Below, in pieces: positions 17,055 to 27,040 of a stretch of DNA of 64,000 nucleotides. Positions within the stretch are counted from its first letter, which is position 1, and each line of letters begins with the position of its first letter. Position numbers and translations under genes: made by a program. Origin of the DNA: Micromonospora sp. HNM0581 (GTDB taxonomy: Bacteria; Actinomycetota; Actinomycetes; Mycobacteriales; Micromonosporaceae); contig NZ_JAASAD010000003.1 of assembly GCF_012726175.1 (NCBI RefSeq), forward strand, positions 355,890-419,889, in the 5' to 3' direction. Under the pieces are notes generated by a model, which was not told the origin of the DNA, made no database searches, and saw nothing but the letters and a program-made list of their open reading frames with translations.

Positions 17055-19210
17055 TCGTCGACAGAAGCCGGCTCGGGTCGTACGCCGACCGGCCGCTCGC
17101 CGCGTCCGCCGCCGCGCTGCTGCTGGTGGCCCGGGTGCATGCCGACACCTCACGAGTCGCGGTGCGGCTCAACGACGTCGTCCTCGCGGCCGATCTACCG
17201 GGTGACCGCCCCCTGTCGTCGCTGCTGAACGACGCCGAAGTGCTGCTGAGTAACGCCGAGGCGGCGCTGGACGGCGCCGGCGGACCGCTGGACGCGTCCG
17301 GCGGTTCGCTGATCGTGGCGACCGCGTCGACCGGGCCGGACGGCGTGCACCTGACCGTCACCGCCGGCGGCGACCGGGTGCTCGGCCATTGGGTGCGGGC
17401 CCTCGACCTGCTGCGCACCGCCCCGTCCGGGCCGCTGGCCGAGGCTGACCTGCGCGACGACGAGGAACGGGACCGCCTACGGGCGGTGAGCGCCAACGAG
17501 ACCTCGATCAGGCCCGGCACCATCACCGAACTGTTCGATCAGCAGGTCGCCGCCCGGGGCTCCGCGGTGGCGATCGTCGACGGCGACGGTCCGGTCACCT
17601 ATGCGGATCTCGGCCGGGCGTCGGAGGCGATCGCCACCCGGCTCGTAGGCCTGGGCGCCGGCCCCGGGCGTCCGGTCGCGGTGCTGCTGAGCAAGGGCGC
17701 ACCCATGATCACCGCGCTGCTGGGGGCGCTGCGGGCCGGAGCGGCGTACGTGCCCGTCGACCCGGCCAGTCCTCCGGCTCGGCGGGCCGCCCTGCTGCGG
17801 GACGCCGGGGCCGCGGTGCTCGTCGTCGACGACGGCTTCCACCGGCTGGACCATGAAGGTTCAGTTCCGGCCGACGCGGCGTACGTCATGTACACCTCCG
17901 GCTCCACCGGCCAGCCCAAGGGCGTCGTGGTGAGCCATCGCGCGGTGGTGAGCCGAGCGATCGGAGCAGACTACGTCACGGTGGGCCCGGACACCCGGCT
18001 GCTGCAGACCGGCTCGGTGGCCTTCGACGCCGCTACGTTCGAGATCTGGGCACCGCTGCTGAACGGCGGCACACTGGTCTTCGACGGCGACCGGGTGCCC
18101 GACCCGGATGCGCTGCGGTCCGCCGTCCGCCGGCACGGCATCACCACGGTGTTCTTCACCACCGCGCTGTTCCACCAGCTCGTCGACCTCGACCCGGGCT
18201 GCTTCGGCGATCTCGATGTCCTCATCGGCGGCGAGGCGCTGTCGGCCGCCCACGCGGCGCGCGCCGTGGCCGCCTGCCCGCGGGCCACATTCGTCAACGG
18301 TTACGGCCCCACCGAGAACACCTTCTTCTCCACCGTCCATCGCGTCAAGGCGCCGATCGCCGGAGAGATTCCCATCGGCCGCCCCATCGCAGGTTCACGA
18401 GCGGTGGTGATGAGCTTTGAGGGCCGCCCGCAGCCGGTGGGGGTGGCCGGTGAGCTGTGGCTCGGCGGCGCCGGTGTCTCTGACGGTTACCTGGGTCTGC
18501 CGGAACTGACCGCGGAACGCTTCGTCGCCGGGACGGACGGCTCGCGCTGGTACCGCACCGGTGACCGGGCTCGCTGGTCGGACGACCTGCGCCTGGAGTT
18601 CCTGGGCCGGCTCGACACCCAGGTGAAGCTGCACGGGCACCGGATCGAGCTGGGCGAGATCGAGGCCCGGCTGCGGGAGTGCCCCGGAGTGCGGGACGCG
18701 GTCGTCGTCGTCCGGGACGGCACCCTGGCCGCGTACTGCACTGCGGAAGCGCCCATCGATCCGGCCGACCTACGACGCCGGCTCGGTGAGAACCTGGCCT
18801 CCTACATGGTTCCGGTGTGGTGCGAACGCGTCACGGCATTTCCGCTGACCGCCAATCACAAAGTGGACCGCGCCACGCTCGCCCGGCGCAAGCCGGAGTC
18901 GCAGCCGGCTGACGGCCCGCTCTCCCTGGCTGACCGGGTGTCGCGTGTGTTCGCCGAGGTGCTCGGCGTGCCCGTAGTCGAGCACACGGACAACTTCTTC
19001 GACCTCGGTGGCACCTCGCTGCTCGCCATGCGGGTCTGGAGCCGCCTGCGGGCGGAACTGGGCCGCGACTTCGAGGTCCGGCACGTCATCGACGCGCCCA
19101 CCGTCGCCGGCCTGGCTGCCGTGCTGGCCCACACCACCGACGGTCCACGGCGTCCCTCCCTGATCCCGCGGCCACGAACCGCCGGCCTCATCGAACAGGA
19201 GCAGCAGTGA
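17051..19210 (+). CDS. NRPS: adenylation-carrier protein (A-PCP), with vestigial N-terminal region
   Basis: 719 residues. Residues 1 to about 150 are not a full condensation domain and lack the HHxxxDG motif; they resemble at most the tail of one. A domain about 160-600: YVMYTSGSTGQPKG, NGYGPTE, YRTGDRARW, and the NHKVDR lysine. PCP: FFDLGGTSLLAM with the phosphopantetheine serine near 656. By eye the specificity residues read D-A-F-F-I-G-G-F-F-K, which would fit a small or aliphatic side chain; hand alignment makes this uncertain. The missing C domain is probably supplied by the PCP-C protein at 28152. ATGA and GTGA overlaps join it to its neighbours. Confidence 0.9.
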   Translation: MIVDRSRLGSYADRPLAASAAALLLVARVHADTSRVAVRLNDVVLAADLPGDRPLSSLLNDAEVLLSNAEAALDGAGGPLDASGGSLIVATASTGPDGVHLTVTAGGDRVLGHWVRALDLLRTAPSGPLAEADLRDDEERDRLRAVSANETSIRPGTITELFDQQVAARGSAVAIVDGDGPVTYADLGRASEAIATRLVGLGAGPGRPVAVLLSKGAPMITALLGALRAGAAYVPVDPASPPARRAALLRDAGAAVLVVDDGFHRLDHEGSVPADAAYVMYTSGSTGQPKGVVVSHRAVVSRAIGADYVTVGPDTRLLQTGSVAFDAATFEIWAPLLNGGTLVFDGDRVPDPDALRSAVRRHGITTVFFTTALFHQLVDLDPGCFGDLDVLIGGEALSAAHAARAVAACPRATFVNGYGPTENTFFSTVHRVKAPIAGEIPIGRPIAGSRAVVMSFEGRPQPVGVAGELWLGGAGVSDGYLGLPELTAERFVAGTDGSRWYRTGDRARWSDDLRLEFLGRLDTQVKLHGHRIELGEIEARLRECPGVRDAVVVVRDGTLAAYCTAEAPIDPADLRRRLGENLASYMVPVWCERVTAFPLTANHKVDRATLARRKPESQPADGPLSLADRVSRVFAEVLGVPVVEHTDNFFDLGGTSLLAMRVWSRLRAELGRDFEVRHVIDAPTVAGLAAVLAHTTDGPRRPSLIPRPRTAGLIEQEQQ

Positions 19211-22200
19211 ACACCCTGTCCTCCGCCCAGCAACGCGTGTGGTTCTCCTACCGGTGGGAAGGGCCCAGCTCGACCTACAACGTTCCGGTCTCCGTCCGGA
19301 TCACCGGGCTCCTCGACCGGCCCGCGCTGCTCGCAGCCCTGGACGACGTGATGCGCCGTCACGAAAGCCTGCGTACCCGGTTCGAGGAGGTGGGCGGCGA
19401 GGTGGTCCAGCTGGTGACGCCGCCGGACGCCTACCATCTCGAGGTCGTCCACACCGGCACCGAGGACGCCCTAGCCGAGGCGGCGCGACGGCCGTTCGTG
19501 CTCGAGTCGGAATCCCCGGTGCGGCTGATCCTGGCCGAGCTCTCCCCTCAGTCGCACGTGCTCGGTCTGGTGATGCACCACATCATCTGCGACGGATGGT
19601 CCCTGGACGTCCTCCTTGACGACCTGGCCACGGCGTACGCGGCCCGCACCGCGGGCCGGACGCCCGAGTGGCCGCAGGAACCAGTCGGCTACGGCGCGTA
19701 CGTCGCGTGGCAGCGCGAACTCCTCGACAGCGTCGGCGCCCCGCAGCTCGCCTACTGGAAGGCGCGGCTCGCAGGGTTGCCGGCCGAGCTGCCCCTGCCG
19801 TACGACCGGCCCCGCCCGCCAGTGGCCGACACCCACGGCGATCGGGTGCGGTTCACCGTCGCGGCCGACGTGACCGCCAAGTTGTCGGCGCTGGCCCGGC
19901 AGCACAACGCCACCGTGTTCATGGTTCTCCAGGCGGCGGTGGCAGCGCTGCTGCACCGTCTCGGCGCGGGCGCCGATATCCCCCTCGGCACGCCCACTGC
20001 CGGCCGTACCGAGGAGGCGCTGGCCCGTACCGTCGGACTCTTCGTCAACTCGCAGGTGACCCGGGCGGATGTGAGTGGCGATCCGTCGTTCACCGAGTTG
20101 TTGGGCCGAGTGCGTGAGGACGTCCTCGAAGGACTGTCTCGGCAGGATGTGCCGTTCGAGCGGATCGTCGAAGCGGTCCAGCCGGCTCGCTCGACCGCTC
20201 GGCACCCGCTGTTCCAGGTGGGCGTCGAACTGGCGGCCGAGGCGCCCCGCTGTCCGTTGCCCGGACTGGACGTCACAGTCGCGCTGCCGGACATGGACGT
20301 CTCCAAGTTCGACCTGTCTCTCGTCTTCCACGTGGGGACCGAGATCGCGGGCACCGTCGAGTACGCCACCGCGCTGTTCGACCGGTCCACGGCGGAGGCG
20401 CTCGCCGAGCGTACGCATCATCTGCTGGCGGCCGTGGCCGCTGATCCGGACCGGCCCGTCTCCTCGGTGGAGATCCTGACCAGCGCCGAACTGGCCGCTT
20501 TGGAGAGCTGGGCCGGGCCCCAAGTGGAGCTGCCCTCGAAGACCGTGCTCGACATGTTCGAGGAGCGGGTACGGCTGATTCCCGGCGCTGTCGCGCTGGT
20601 CGCCGGTGAGCGCGAGTTCACCTTCGCCGGGCTCAACGCCTGGGTGAACCGGTGCGCGCACGGCCTGCTCGCGGCCGGCGCCGGCCCGGACATCCCCGTG
20701 GCATGCATGCTTCCCCGCACGGCCGAGGCGATCGCTTTCTGGCTGGCCGTTGGCAAGTCCGGCAGCGTTTACGTGCCGATCGATCCGGCGCTGCCCGAGG
20801 AGCGGATTCGGACTGTGCTCAGCGGCTCCGGGATCCGGCTGGTCGTCACGACCGCCGACTTCGCGGCGAAGGCCGACCCGGGCGACGGCACCGTGACCAC
20901 GATCCTCGACCACCGCCAGGACGGCCGCAGCGAGGCCGACCCGACCGACACCGACAGGCCCGAGCCGCTACGCCTCGACCATGCGGCGTACATCATCTAC
21001 ACGTCCGGTTCGACCGGTGAGCCCAAGGGCGTTACGGTGCTGCACCGCGCGCTCATCAACGAGTGGATCTTCCACACCGGCGTCACGTTCCCGTCGCCGC
21101 GGCACCCGGAGGAGCGCCGCCGCGTCCTGCTCACCGCGGCACTGGCGTTCGATACCTCATGGGAGGGCGTGCTCGCGATGATCGCGGGGCACGAGCTGCA
21201 CCTGGCCGCCGAGTCGATCCGTCGCGACCCCGCTCAGATCGTGAGGTACGTCGCCGATCAGGGCATCGACCAGCTCGACGTCACGCCGAGCTTCGGCCAG
21301 CAGCTGCTGGCCGAAGGGCTGCTGAACCTGCCACGCCCGCCGGCCGTGCTGATGCTCGGCGGCGAGGCGGTGCCCGACGCCCTGTGGGAAGAGTGCCTGC
21401 GGGCACCCGCCACGAAGGTGTTCAACTACTACGGGCCGAGCGAGTTCTGCATCGAGGCCAGTGGCTGCGCGCTGGATCAGCACCCGCGGAGCACGATCGG
21501 CCGGCCGCTGCCGAACACTCGCATCCTGGTCCTCGACGAGCACCTGAACCGGGTGCCGGTCGGGGTTCAGGGCGAGCTGTACCTGTCCGGGGCCAACCTC
21601 GGCCGTGGCTATGCGGGGCAGGCGGCGCGTACGGCGGAACGGTTCGTCGCCAACCCGTACGGCGCTCCGGGCGAGCGCATGTATCGCAGCGGTGACCTGG
21701 CCCGGTGGACCGCGGAGGGCTTCCTGATCTTCGGCGGCCGTTCGGACGACCAGGTCAAGCTGCGCGGTTTCCGGATCGAGCTCGGCGAGATCCAGCGACG
21801 GATCCAGGAGCACCCGCAGGTGGGTGAAGCGGCGGTGGTGCTGCGCGAGGACCAGCCGGGCGAGAAGCGGATCGTCGCGTACGTCGTCGGGGAGGCCGGG
21901 GGTGCGGAACTGCGGCCCTGGCTCGAGGCGCGGCTGCCGGAGTACATGGTGCCGTCCGCCTTCGTCACCCTGGACGCGCTGCCGCTGACCCGCAACGCCA
22001 AGCTTGACCGGGCCGCGCTGCCCGAGCCGGACTTCGCGCCGCTGGCGACCGGACGCCAGCCGGTCACCAAGGTGGAACAGCAGGTAGCCGCACTGTTCGC
22101 TGAGGTGCTCAAGGTCGACGCGATCACGCTCGACGACAACTTCTTCGATATGGGCGGCCATTCGCTGCTCGCCACCCGGCTGGTCAACCGGATCCGCGGG

Positions 22201-22326
22201 GTGCTGCGCAAGGACATCGACCTGATGGCCCTGTTCGACGTTCCGACCGTGTCCGGGGTCGTCGCGAACCTCACCGATCTGCCCGCCGACGAGGCGCGCC
22301 CCAGGCTCGGCGGCGCGGCCCGATGA
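19207..22326 (+). CDS. NRPS elongation module C-A-PCP
   Basis: 1039 residues. The C domain (about 1-430) starts LSSAQQRVWFSYRWEG and has the active motif HHIICDG, of the LCL-type pattern. A domain (about 440-930): AYIIYTSGSTGEPKG, FDTSWEG, NYYGPSE, YRSGDLARW, NAKLDR. PCP (about 960-1035): FFDMGGHSLLATRL. The pocket residues read by eye D-T-E-D-L-G-Y-I-E-K. Three acidic positions suit a cationic substrate such as diaminopropionate (inference). It lacks an epimerase and a thioesterase. It follows the A-PCP gene with a GTGA overlap. Confidence 0.93.
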   Translation: MNTLSSAQQRVWFSYRWEGPSSTYNVPVSVRITGLLDRPALLAALDDVMRRHESLRTRFEEVGGEVVQLVTPPDAYHLEVVHTGTEDALAEAARRPFVLESESPVRLILAELSPQSHVLGLVMHHIICDGWSLDVLLDDLATAYAARTAGRTPEWPQEPVGYGAYVAWQRELLDSVGAPQLAYWKARLAGLPAELPLPYDRPRPPVADTHGDRVRFTVAADVTAKLSALARQHNATVFMVLQAAVAALLHRLGAGADIPLGTPTAGRTEEALARTVGLFVNSQVTRADVSGDPSFTELLGRVREDVLEGLSRQDVPFERIVEAVQPARSTARHPLFQVGVELAAEAPRCPLPGLDVTVALPDMDVSKFDLSLVFHVGTEIAGTVEYATALFDRSTAEALAERTHHLLAAVAADPDRPVSSVEILTSAELAALESWAGPQVELPSKTVLDMFEERVRLIPGAVALVAGEREFTFAGLNAWVNRCAHGLLAAGAGPDIPVACMLPRTAEAIAFWLAVGKSGSVYVPIDPALPEERIRTVLSGSGIRLVVTTADFAAKADPGDGTVTTILDHRQDGRSEADPTDTDRPEPLRLDHAAYIIYTSGSTGEPKGVTVLHRALINEWIFHTGVTFPSPRHPEERRRVLLTAALAFDTSWEGVLAMIAGHELHLAAESIRRDPAQIVRYVADQGIDQLDVTPSFGQQLLAEGLLNLPRPPAVLMLGGEAVPDALWEECLRAPATKVFNYYGPSEFCIEASGCALDQHPRSTIGRPLPNTRILVLDEHLNRVPVGVQGELYLSGANLGRGYAGQAARTAERFVANPYGAPGERMYRSGDLARWTAEGFLIFGGRSDDQVKLRGFRIELGEIQRRIQEHPQVGEAAVVLREDQPGEKRIVAYVVGEAGGAELRPWLEARLPEYMVPSAFVTLDALPLTRNAKLDRAALPEPDFAPLATGRQPVTKVEQQVAALFAEVLKVDAITLDDNFFDMGGHSLLATRLVNRIRGVLRKDIDLMALFDVPTVSGVVANLTDLPADEARPRLGGAAR

Positions 22327-22351
22327 TCATCACTACCGAAGGGGTCCGCCG

Positions 22352-23107
22352 GTGACGCCCGAGATCGACGAGTGCTTCGACCTGCTCAAGAAGGAGCACG
22401 GTCCCGACTCGATCGCCCGCGTCGAGGAGATGCTCGAGCCGCGGCGGCGTGCCGACATCCGGCACCCGTTGCAGCAGGAGGCGAAGTGGATCCTGCCCGG
22501 CATTCCCCAGGTGCCGTGGCACGACCCCTACGCGTACCCGGACCTGCTGCCCTTCGTGACCACGCTGGAGCAGGCGCATCCGCTGATCAAGGCGGAGCAC
22601 GAGCAGGCCTGGGCGGCCCGGCGGCCGAGCTTCTCCGACTACCAGCATTACAAGGTGCGCCAGGAGGACTGGCAGGCGCTATATCTCTACCGGGACGGTG
22701 CTCTGGTCACCGGTTCGGCGGCGGTCGCGCCGACCGCCTACCGGGTGGTGGAGGAGCACGCGGTACGAACCGGGATCATCTGCCCGCTGCTGGAGTCGCA
22801 CTTCTCCACCCTGCTGCCGGGTGCCAGCATCGCTCCGCACTGCGATCTGTGGAACTTCAGCATCAATCTGCACCTGGCCATCGATATCCCGGAGGGCGCC
22901 GCGATCCGAGTCGCCGACGAGACCCGCAACTGGGACGAGGGGCGCTGCCTGCTGTTCGACTACTCGTTCGAGCACGAGGCGTGGAACCACGGCGACCGTA
23001 CCCGGACGTGTCTGCTGGTCGACCTGTGGCATCCCGACACCACCCTTCCGGAGCGGGCCGCTCTGACCACGCTGATGACCGAGATCCAGAAGATGATGGC
23101 GACTTAG
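22352..23107 (+). CDS. Aspartyl/asparaginyl beta-hydroxylase family enzyme
   Basis: A 251-residue Fe(II)/2-oxoglutarate oxygenase of the Asp_Arg_Hydrox (AspH) family. The metal-site histidines lie in LLPGASIAPHCDLWN and FDYSFEHEAWNHGDRTR, whose arginine binds 2-oxoglutarate. In NRPS clusters, free-standing AspH-type enzymes hydroxylate the beta carbon of Asp/Asn or related residues, either free or carrier-bound. The gene sits between the C-A-PCP module and a P450 (2-base gap), indicating a tailoring step. Start GTG 22352 has GAAGGGG upstream. Confidence 0.85.
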   Translation: MTPEIDECFDLLKKEHGPDSIARVEEMLEPRRRADIRHPLQQEAKWILPGIPQVPWHDPYAYPDLLPFVTTLEQAHPLIKAEHEQAWAARRPSFSDYQHYKVRQEDWQALYLYRDGALVTGSAAVAPTAYRVVEEHAVRTGIICPLLESHFSTLLPGASIAPHCDLWNFSINLHLAIDIPEGAAIRVADETRNWDEGRCLLFDYSFEHEAWNHGDRTRTCLLVDLWHPDTTLPERAALTTLMTEIQKMMAT

Positions 23108-23109
23108 GC

Positions 23110-24306
23110 GTGGACATCGATCTCGCGGATCCCGCCTTCTTCGCCGAGCAGGACTTCGTCGCCTACTTCCGCCGACTGCGAGAAGAGTCGCCGCTGCACT
23201 GGAACCCGGACGGCAAGGAACCCGGCTTCTGGTCGCTGACCCGATACGACGACTGCGCTCGTGTGCAGAAGGATCCGGTGACGTTCAGCTCCGAGGTCAC
23301 CAACACGCTCGGGCAGCACCGGTGGACCGGCGACCACGGGGCCGGGCGGATGCTCACGCACACCGACGGGCGGCGACACACCGAGCTGCGCGGAATCGTC
23401 GGCCGCGCGTTCACGCCACGGGCCATCTCGGCGCTGGAGCCGTACCTGCGCTCAGTGGTCCAGGACACCTTCGAGCAGGCTCTGGAGCAGCGGCAGGTGG
23501 ACTTCGTCGAGACGATGGCGATGCTGCCGGTCGCCTCGATCGCGGCGCTGCTCGGGGTACCCCGCGCCGACTGGCTGATGGTCCTCAAGCTCACCACCGC
23601 CGCGTTCGGCGCCGCCGACCGCGAGCTGGGCATGTCGCGCGACGCCCGGGTCGCCGCCGCGGCGGCCCACACCCAGCTCCTGCTCTACTGCCAGGACCTG
23701 ATGGAGGACCGGCGTCGTCAGCCACGTGAGGACATCGCGACGCGGCTCGTCCAGGCGCAGGAGGACGGCCGCCTCACCGAGGAGGAGGCGATGCTCTTCT
23801 TCGACTTGCTCCTCCTCGGTGGTAACGAGACCACCCGGCACGGCGCGGTGGGCGCGCTGCTGGCCCTGATCGCGCACCCGGAGCAGTGGGCAACGCTGCG
23901 CCGGGAGCCGGCGTTGCTGGACAGCGCGGTCCAGGAAGTTCTCCGGCACGTGTCGCCCAGCCGCCACGTGCTGCGCAGCGTCACCACGGACATCGAGCTG
24001 TACGGGCAGACGATACGCGCCGGCGAGCAGATCGTGATCTGGCATTCGTCGGCCAATCGGGACGCCGCGGCGTTCGACCGGCCCGATGAATTCCGGCTCG
24101 ACCGTGATCCCAACCCACACTTGGGACTGGGCTCGGGCACCCATTACTGCGTCGGCGCCTCGCTCGCCACGCTCGAACTCCGGCTGACGCTCGAAGCCCT
24201 CTCGGCGATGGTCGGCTCGGCACGCGTACTGGAGCCCCCGGTTCCTCTCGCGTCTACGGTTATCAATGGATTCAAGCAAGCGATGGTGGAGCTGACGCCC
24301 TCATGA
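23110..24306 (+). CDS. Cytochrome P450
   Basis: 398 residues. I-helix LLLLGGNETTRHG, K-helix EVLRHVSPSRHV (ExxR), and haem-ligand loop LGLGSGTHYCVGASLA with the cysteine thiolate. These are class I bacterial P450 features, needing ferredoxin and reductase from elsewhere. NRPS-cluster P450s often beta-hydroxylate carrier-bound amino acids; the substrate is not evident. Start GTG 23110 gives a normal N-terminus (IDLADPAFFAEQDF). A longer frame to 22372 overlaps the hydroxylase gene and is rejected. It overlaps the next gene by ATGA. Confidence 0.92.
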   Translation: MDIDLADPAFFAEQDFVAYFRRLREESPLHWNPDGKEPGFWSLTRYDDCARVQKDPVTFSSEVTNTLGQHRWTGDHGAGRMLTHTDGRRHTELRGIVGRAFTPRAISALEPYLRSVVQDTFEQALEQRQVDFVETMAMLPVASIAALLGVPRADWLMVLKLTTAAFGAADRELGMSRDARVAAAAAHTQLLLYCQDLMEDRRRQPREDIATRLVQAQEDGRLTEEEAMLFFDLLLLGGNETTRHGAVGALLALIAHPEQWATLRREPALLDSAVQEVLRHVSPSRHVLRSVTTDIELYGQTIRAGEQIVIWHSSANRDAAAFDRPDEFRLDRDPNPHLGLGSGTHYCVGASLATLELRLTLEALSAMVGSARVLEPPVPLASTVINGFKQAMVELTPS

Positions 24307-25601
24307 TCGATCAGGCAACCGACACCGGCGCGGTGCCGGAGACAAAGCGGCGTGCGCTTCTGCGCAACCGCAACTTCATGCTGCTCTGGGGCGCCCAGAC
24401 GGCCGGCGAGGTCGGCTCGCAGATCACCACCATCGCGATCCCCCTGCTGGCGCTCGGGGTGCTGGACGCCAGCGTGTTCGAGGTATCGCTGCTCACCGCC
24501 CTGGCATGGTTCCCCTATCTCGTGTTCTCCCTGCCCGCCGGGATCCTGGTCGACCGCTTCGACCCCCGCCGCCTCATGATCGGCTGCGATGTCGGCCGTC
24601 TGTCGCTGCTGGCGGTCATTCCCATCGCGTTCCAACTCAACGTGCTGAGCATCGGCCTGCTCGGCGCCCTCGCCTTCCTGTCCGGCCTGCTGACCGTGCT
24701 GTTCAACGTCTGCTATCAGACGTACCTGCCGCGGGTCGTCCCCGAGGACCAGCTGGTCGACGGCAACGGCAAGATCGCATTGAGCACCGAGGTCGCCGAG
24801 CTGGTGGGGCCGTCGACCAGTGGCCTGCTCGTCAGCCTCGTCGGCGCGGCCCGCACCTTCCTGGCCAGCGGCCTGGCTTATCTGCTCAGCGCCGTCGCCC
24901 TGCTTATGATGCGCGGCAGCGCACCGCGGGCGGTCGAGGACGAGGACGAGGACGACGCCCCGCTGCGGGTGCAGATCATGGGCGGGCTGAAGTTCATCCG
25001 CAACCACCGGATCCTGCGCAGCATCCTGGCCACTGACACGACCTCGAACTTCTTCGTGATGGCGTCCGGCGCCCTTGAGGTGACCTTCCTGGTCCGGGAG
25101 CTGGACCTGTCGTCCAAGGCGGTCGGCCTGGTTTTCACGATCAGCGCACTGGGTGGCATCACCGCGGGACTTCTCGCGGGACGGCTGTCGGCCTGGATCG
25201 GCGATGCCCGCATCATCTGGGTGGCCATGCTCGTGCCCGGCCCTCTCTATTTCCTGATGCCGTTCTCCCAGCCCGGTCCGTTAGGGCTGGTCACCTTCGG
25301 CCTGGGCCTGGCCGCGTTCTCGGCGAACGTCGTGCTCTACAACACCGCGGCGACCTCCTTCCAGCAGCGGATCACTCCGGAGCGGCTGCTGGGCCGAGTC
25401 AATGCGACAAGCATGTGGGTGTCCCTCGGTGTGGTGCCGATCGGCGCGCTCACCGGCGGCTGGCTCGGCACCCAGTTCGGGCTGCGGACCGCCTTGTTGA
25501 TCTGCGTCGTCGGTACTTGGAGCGCGGCGCTGTGGGTCTTCTTCTCGCCCTTGCGGCGCATGCGTGACGCATCCGAGGCGATGGAGCCGGAGACGGCATG
25601 A
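24303..25601 (+). CDS. MFS exporter (EntS/MFS_3 type), TTA-containing
   Basis: 432 residues with about twelve hydrophobic segments. The N-terminal NRNFMLLWGAQTAGEVGSQITTIAIPLLAL is typical of MFS_3 efflux proteins (enterobactin exporter EntS relatives). LPAGILVDRFDPRRLMI gives the motif between helices 2 and 3. The acidic loop EDEDEDD lies between the halves. It likely exports the finished peptide or gives self-resistance. Leu327 is encoded by TTA (25281-25283), a rare codon that makes expression depend on the bldA tRNA in actinomycetes. It overlaps both neighbours by ATGA. Confidence 0.9.
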   Translation: MIDQATDTGAVPETKRRALLRNRNFMLLWGAQTAGEVGSQITTIAIPLLALGVLDASVFEVSLLTALAWFPYLVFSLPAGILVDRFDPRRLMIGCDVGRLSLLAVIPIAFQLNVLSIGLLGALAFLSGLLTVLFNVCYQTYLPRVVPEDQLVDGNGKIALSTEVAELVGPSTSGLLVSLVGAARTFLASGLAYLLSAVALLMMRGSAPRAVEDEDEDDAPLRVQIMGGLKFIRNHRILRSILATDTTSNFFVMASGALEVTFLVRELDLSSKAVGLVFTISALGGITAGLLAGRLSAWIGDARIIWVAMLVPGPLYFLMPFSQPGPLGLVTFGLGLAAFSANVVLYNTAATSFQQRITPERLLGRVNATSMWVSLGVVPIGALTGGWLGTQFGLRTALLICVVGTWSAALWVFFSPLRRMRDASEAMEPETA

Positions 25602-26998
25602 CTCTGCTGGACTGGTTCCGGCGCAGCACCGAGGCATACCCGGACGAGGTAGCTCTCGTCGCCGGCGGGGCGGAGTTCACCTATCGACATCTGGACGCGT
25701 GGAGCGCGACGATGGCCAGTGCGCTGGAACGCCGAGGCGCCGGCGGGCGCCCGGTCGGGCTGCCAGCGGTACGTGAGCCCTGGGTGTACGCCGCCTACCT
25801 CGCGATCCTGCGGTGTGGCCTGCCGGTGGTCCCGTTCGACCCGGCCCGGCCGTCCGCACACGTACAGCGGGCCCTCGGGCTCGCCGACGTCGGCGTGGTG
25901 CTCGACGACGGCACCTCGCTGCCCTCCGGGCCAGACGGTGTGCCGCAGGCGGACGGACCGGACGTATCCGACAACGACGTCGCGTACATCCTGTTCACGT
26001 CCGGCTCCACCGGGACGCCCAAGGGCATCCCGATCCGTCACCGGCACACCGAGGCGTTCCTGCGGCACAGCATCGATCACCACGCCGCCGGTCCCGGCGC
26101 TCGGCTGTCGCAGACCTTCGGCCTGACCTTCGACCCGTCGGTGTTCGATCTGTTCGTGGCGTGGGGAAGCGGGGCCACGCTGGTCGTGCCGGACCGGGCG
26201 CAGCTCCTCGACCCGGTGCGGTTCGTCAACGACCAGCGAATCACTCACTGGTACTCGGTTCCGTCCCTCGTGTCGGTGGCTCACCGCACCGGCAACCTGC
26301 TGCCCGGCAGCATGCCGGCGCTGGTCCGCAGCCTGTTCGCCGGTGAACAGCTCACCCTCGCCCAGGCCGCCCTGTGGGCGGATGCGGCACCGGCCTCGAC
26401 GGTTGAGAACCACTATGGGCCGACCGAGCTGACGGTCACCGTGACCGGCTACCGGCTGCCCGCCGATCGGGAACGCTGGCCGAGTACCTCGAACGGCACG
26501 GTGCCCATAGGGCCGGTCTATCCGCATCTGAGCCACCGGATCGATCCGGACACCGGGGAGCTTTCGGTAGGCGGGCCGCAGCGGTTTGACGGCTACCTTG
26601 ATCCGGCCGACAACACCGGCCGATTCGAACCACCGGCCGAGCTGCCGGTCCCGGCGGAACACCGGTACCGCACCGGGGACCGGGTCGCGATCGAGGACGG
26701 CGTGCTGGTCCACCTGGGACGCCTGGACAACCAGGTCAAGATCGCCGGTCAGCGGGTCGAACTGGGCGAGATCGAGGCGGCCGTACGGGAGCACTGCGGC
26801 TTCGCCGAGGTCGTGGTCGTCCCCGGCCAGGTGCTGACCGCCGTGTACGCGGGCGAGCCGGCCAGTCCGGCGCAACTCCGCGGCCGACTACGGGCCCACC
26901 TGCCTGCTCACATGATCCCGAAGCGGTTCGTCGCGTGCGTACGGCTGCCGCTCAACGCCAACGGAAAGATCGATCGCGGCGCCTGCGCCGCGATGTGA
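25598..26998 (+). CDS. Free-standing adenylation domain
   Basis: 466 residues with only an A domain: YILFTSGSTGTPKG, FDPSVFDLF, NHYGPTE, YRTGDRV, LGEIE, and the NGKIDR lysine. There is no carrier or condensation domain, so it must load a PCP in trans, most simply the N-terminal PCP of the gene at 28152 in the same operon. Pocket residues by eye D-P-F-Y-F-G-H-V-T-K, with Pro instead of the usual second residue. I do not recognise this code. It needs, or is helped by, the MbtH-like protein encoded next. Confidence 0.88.
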   Translation: MTLLDWFRRSTEAYPDEVALVAGGAEFTYRHLDAWSATMASALERRGAGGRPVGLPAVREPWVYAAYLAILRCGLPVVPFDPARPSAHVQRALGLADVGVVLDDGTSLPSGPDGVPQADGPDVSDNDVAYILFTSGSTGTPKGIPIRHRHTEAFLRHSIDHHAAGPGARLSQTFGLTFDPSVFDLFVAWGSGATLVVPDRAQLLDPVRFVNDQRITHWYSVPSLVSVAHRTGNLLPGSMPALVRSLFAGEQLTLAQAALWADAAPASTVENHYGPTELTVTVTGYRLPADRERWPSTSNGTVPIGPVYPHLSHRIDPDTGELSVGGPQRFDGYLDPADNTGRFEPPAELPVPAEHRYRTGDRVAIEDGVLVHLGRLDNQVKIAGQRVELGEIEAAVREHCGFAEVVVVPGQVLTAVYAGEPASPAQLRGRLRAHLPAHMIPKRFVACVRLPLNANGKIDRGACAAM

Positions 26999-27040
26999 CC
27001 TCGCCTGTCCCTCAACCTCAACCGAAGGAACCGTGAACCG

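Noticed and set aside
22372..23109. An N-terminal extension of the P450 across the hydroxylase gene.
   Set aside because: The overlapping part is low complexity and out of frame with a well-supported hydroxylase; GTG 23110 gives a normal P450 N-terminus.
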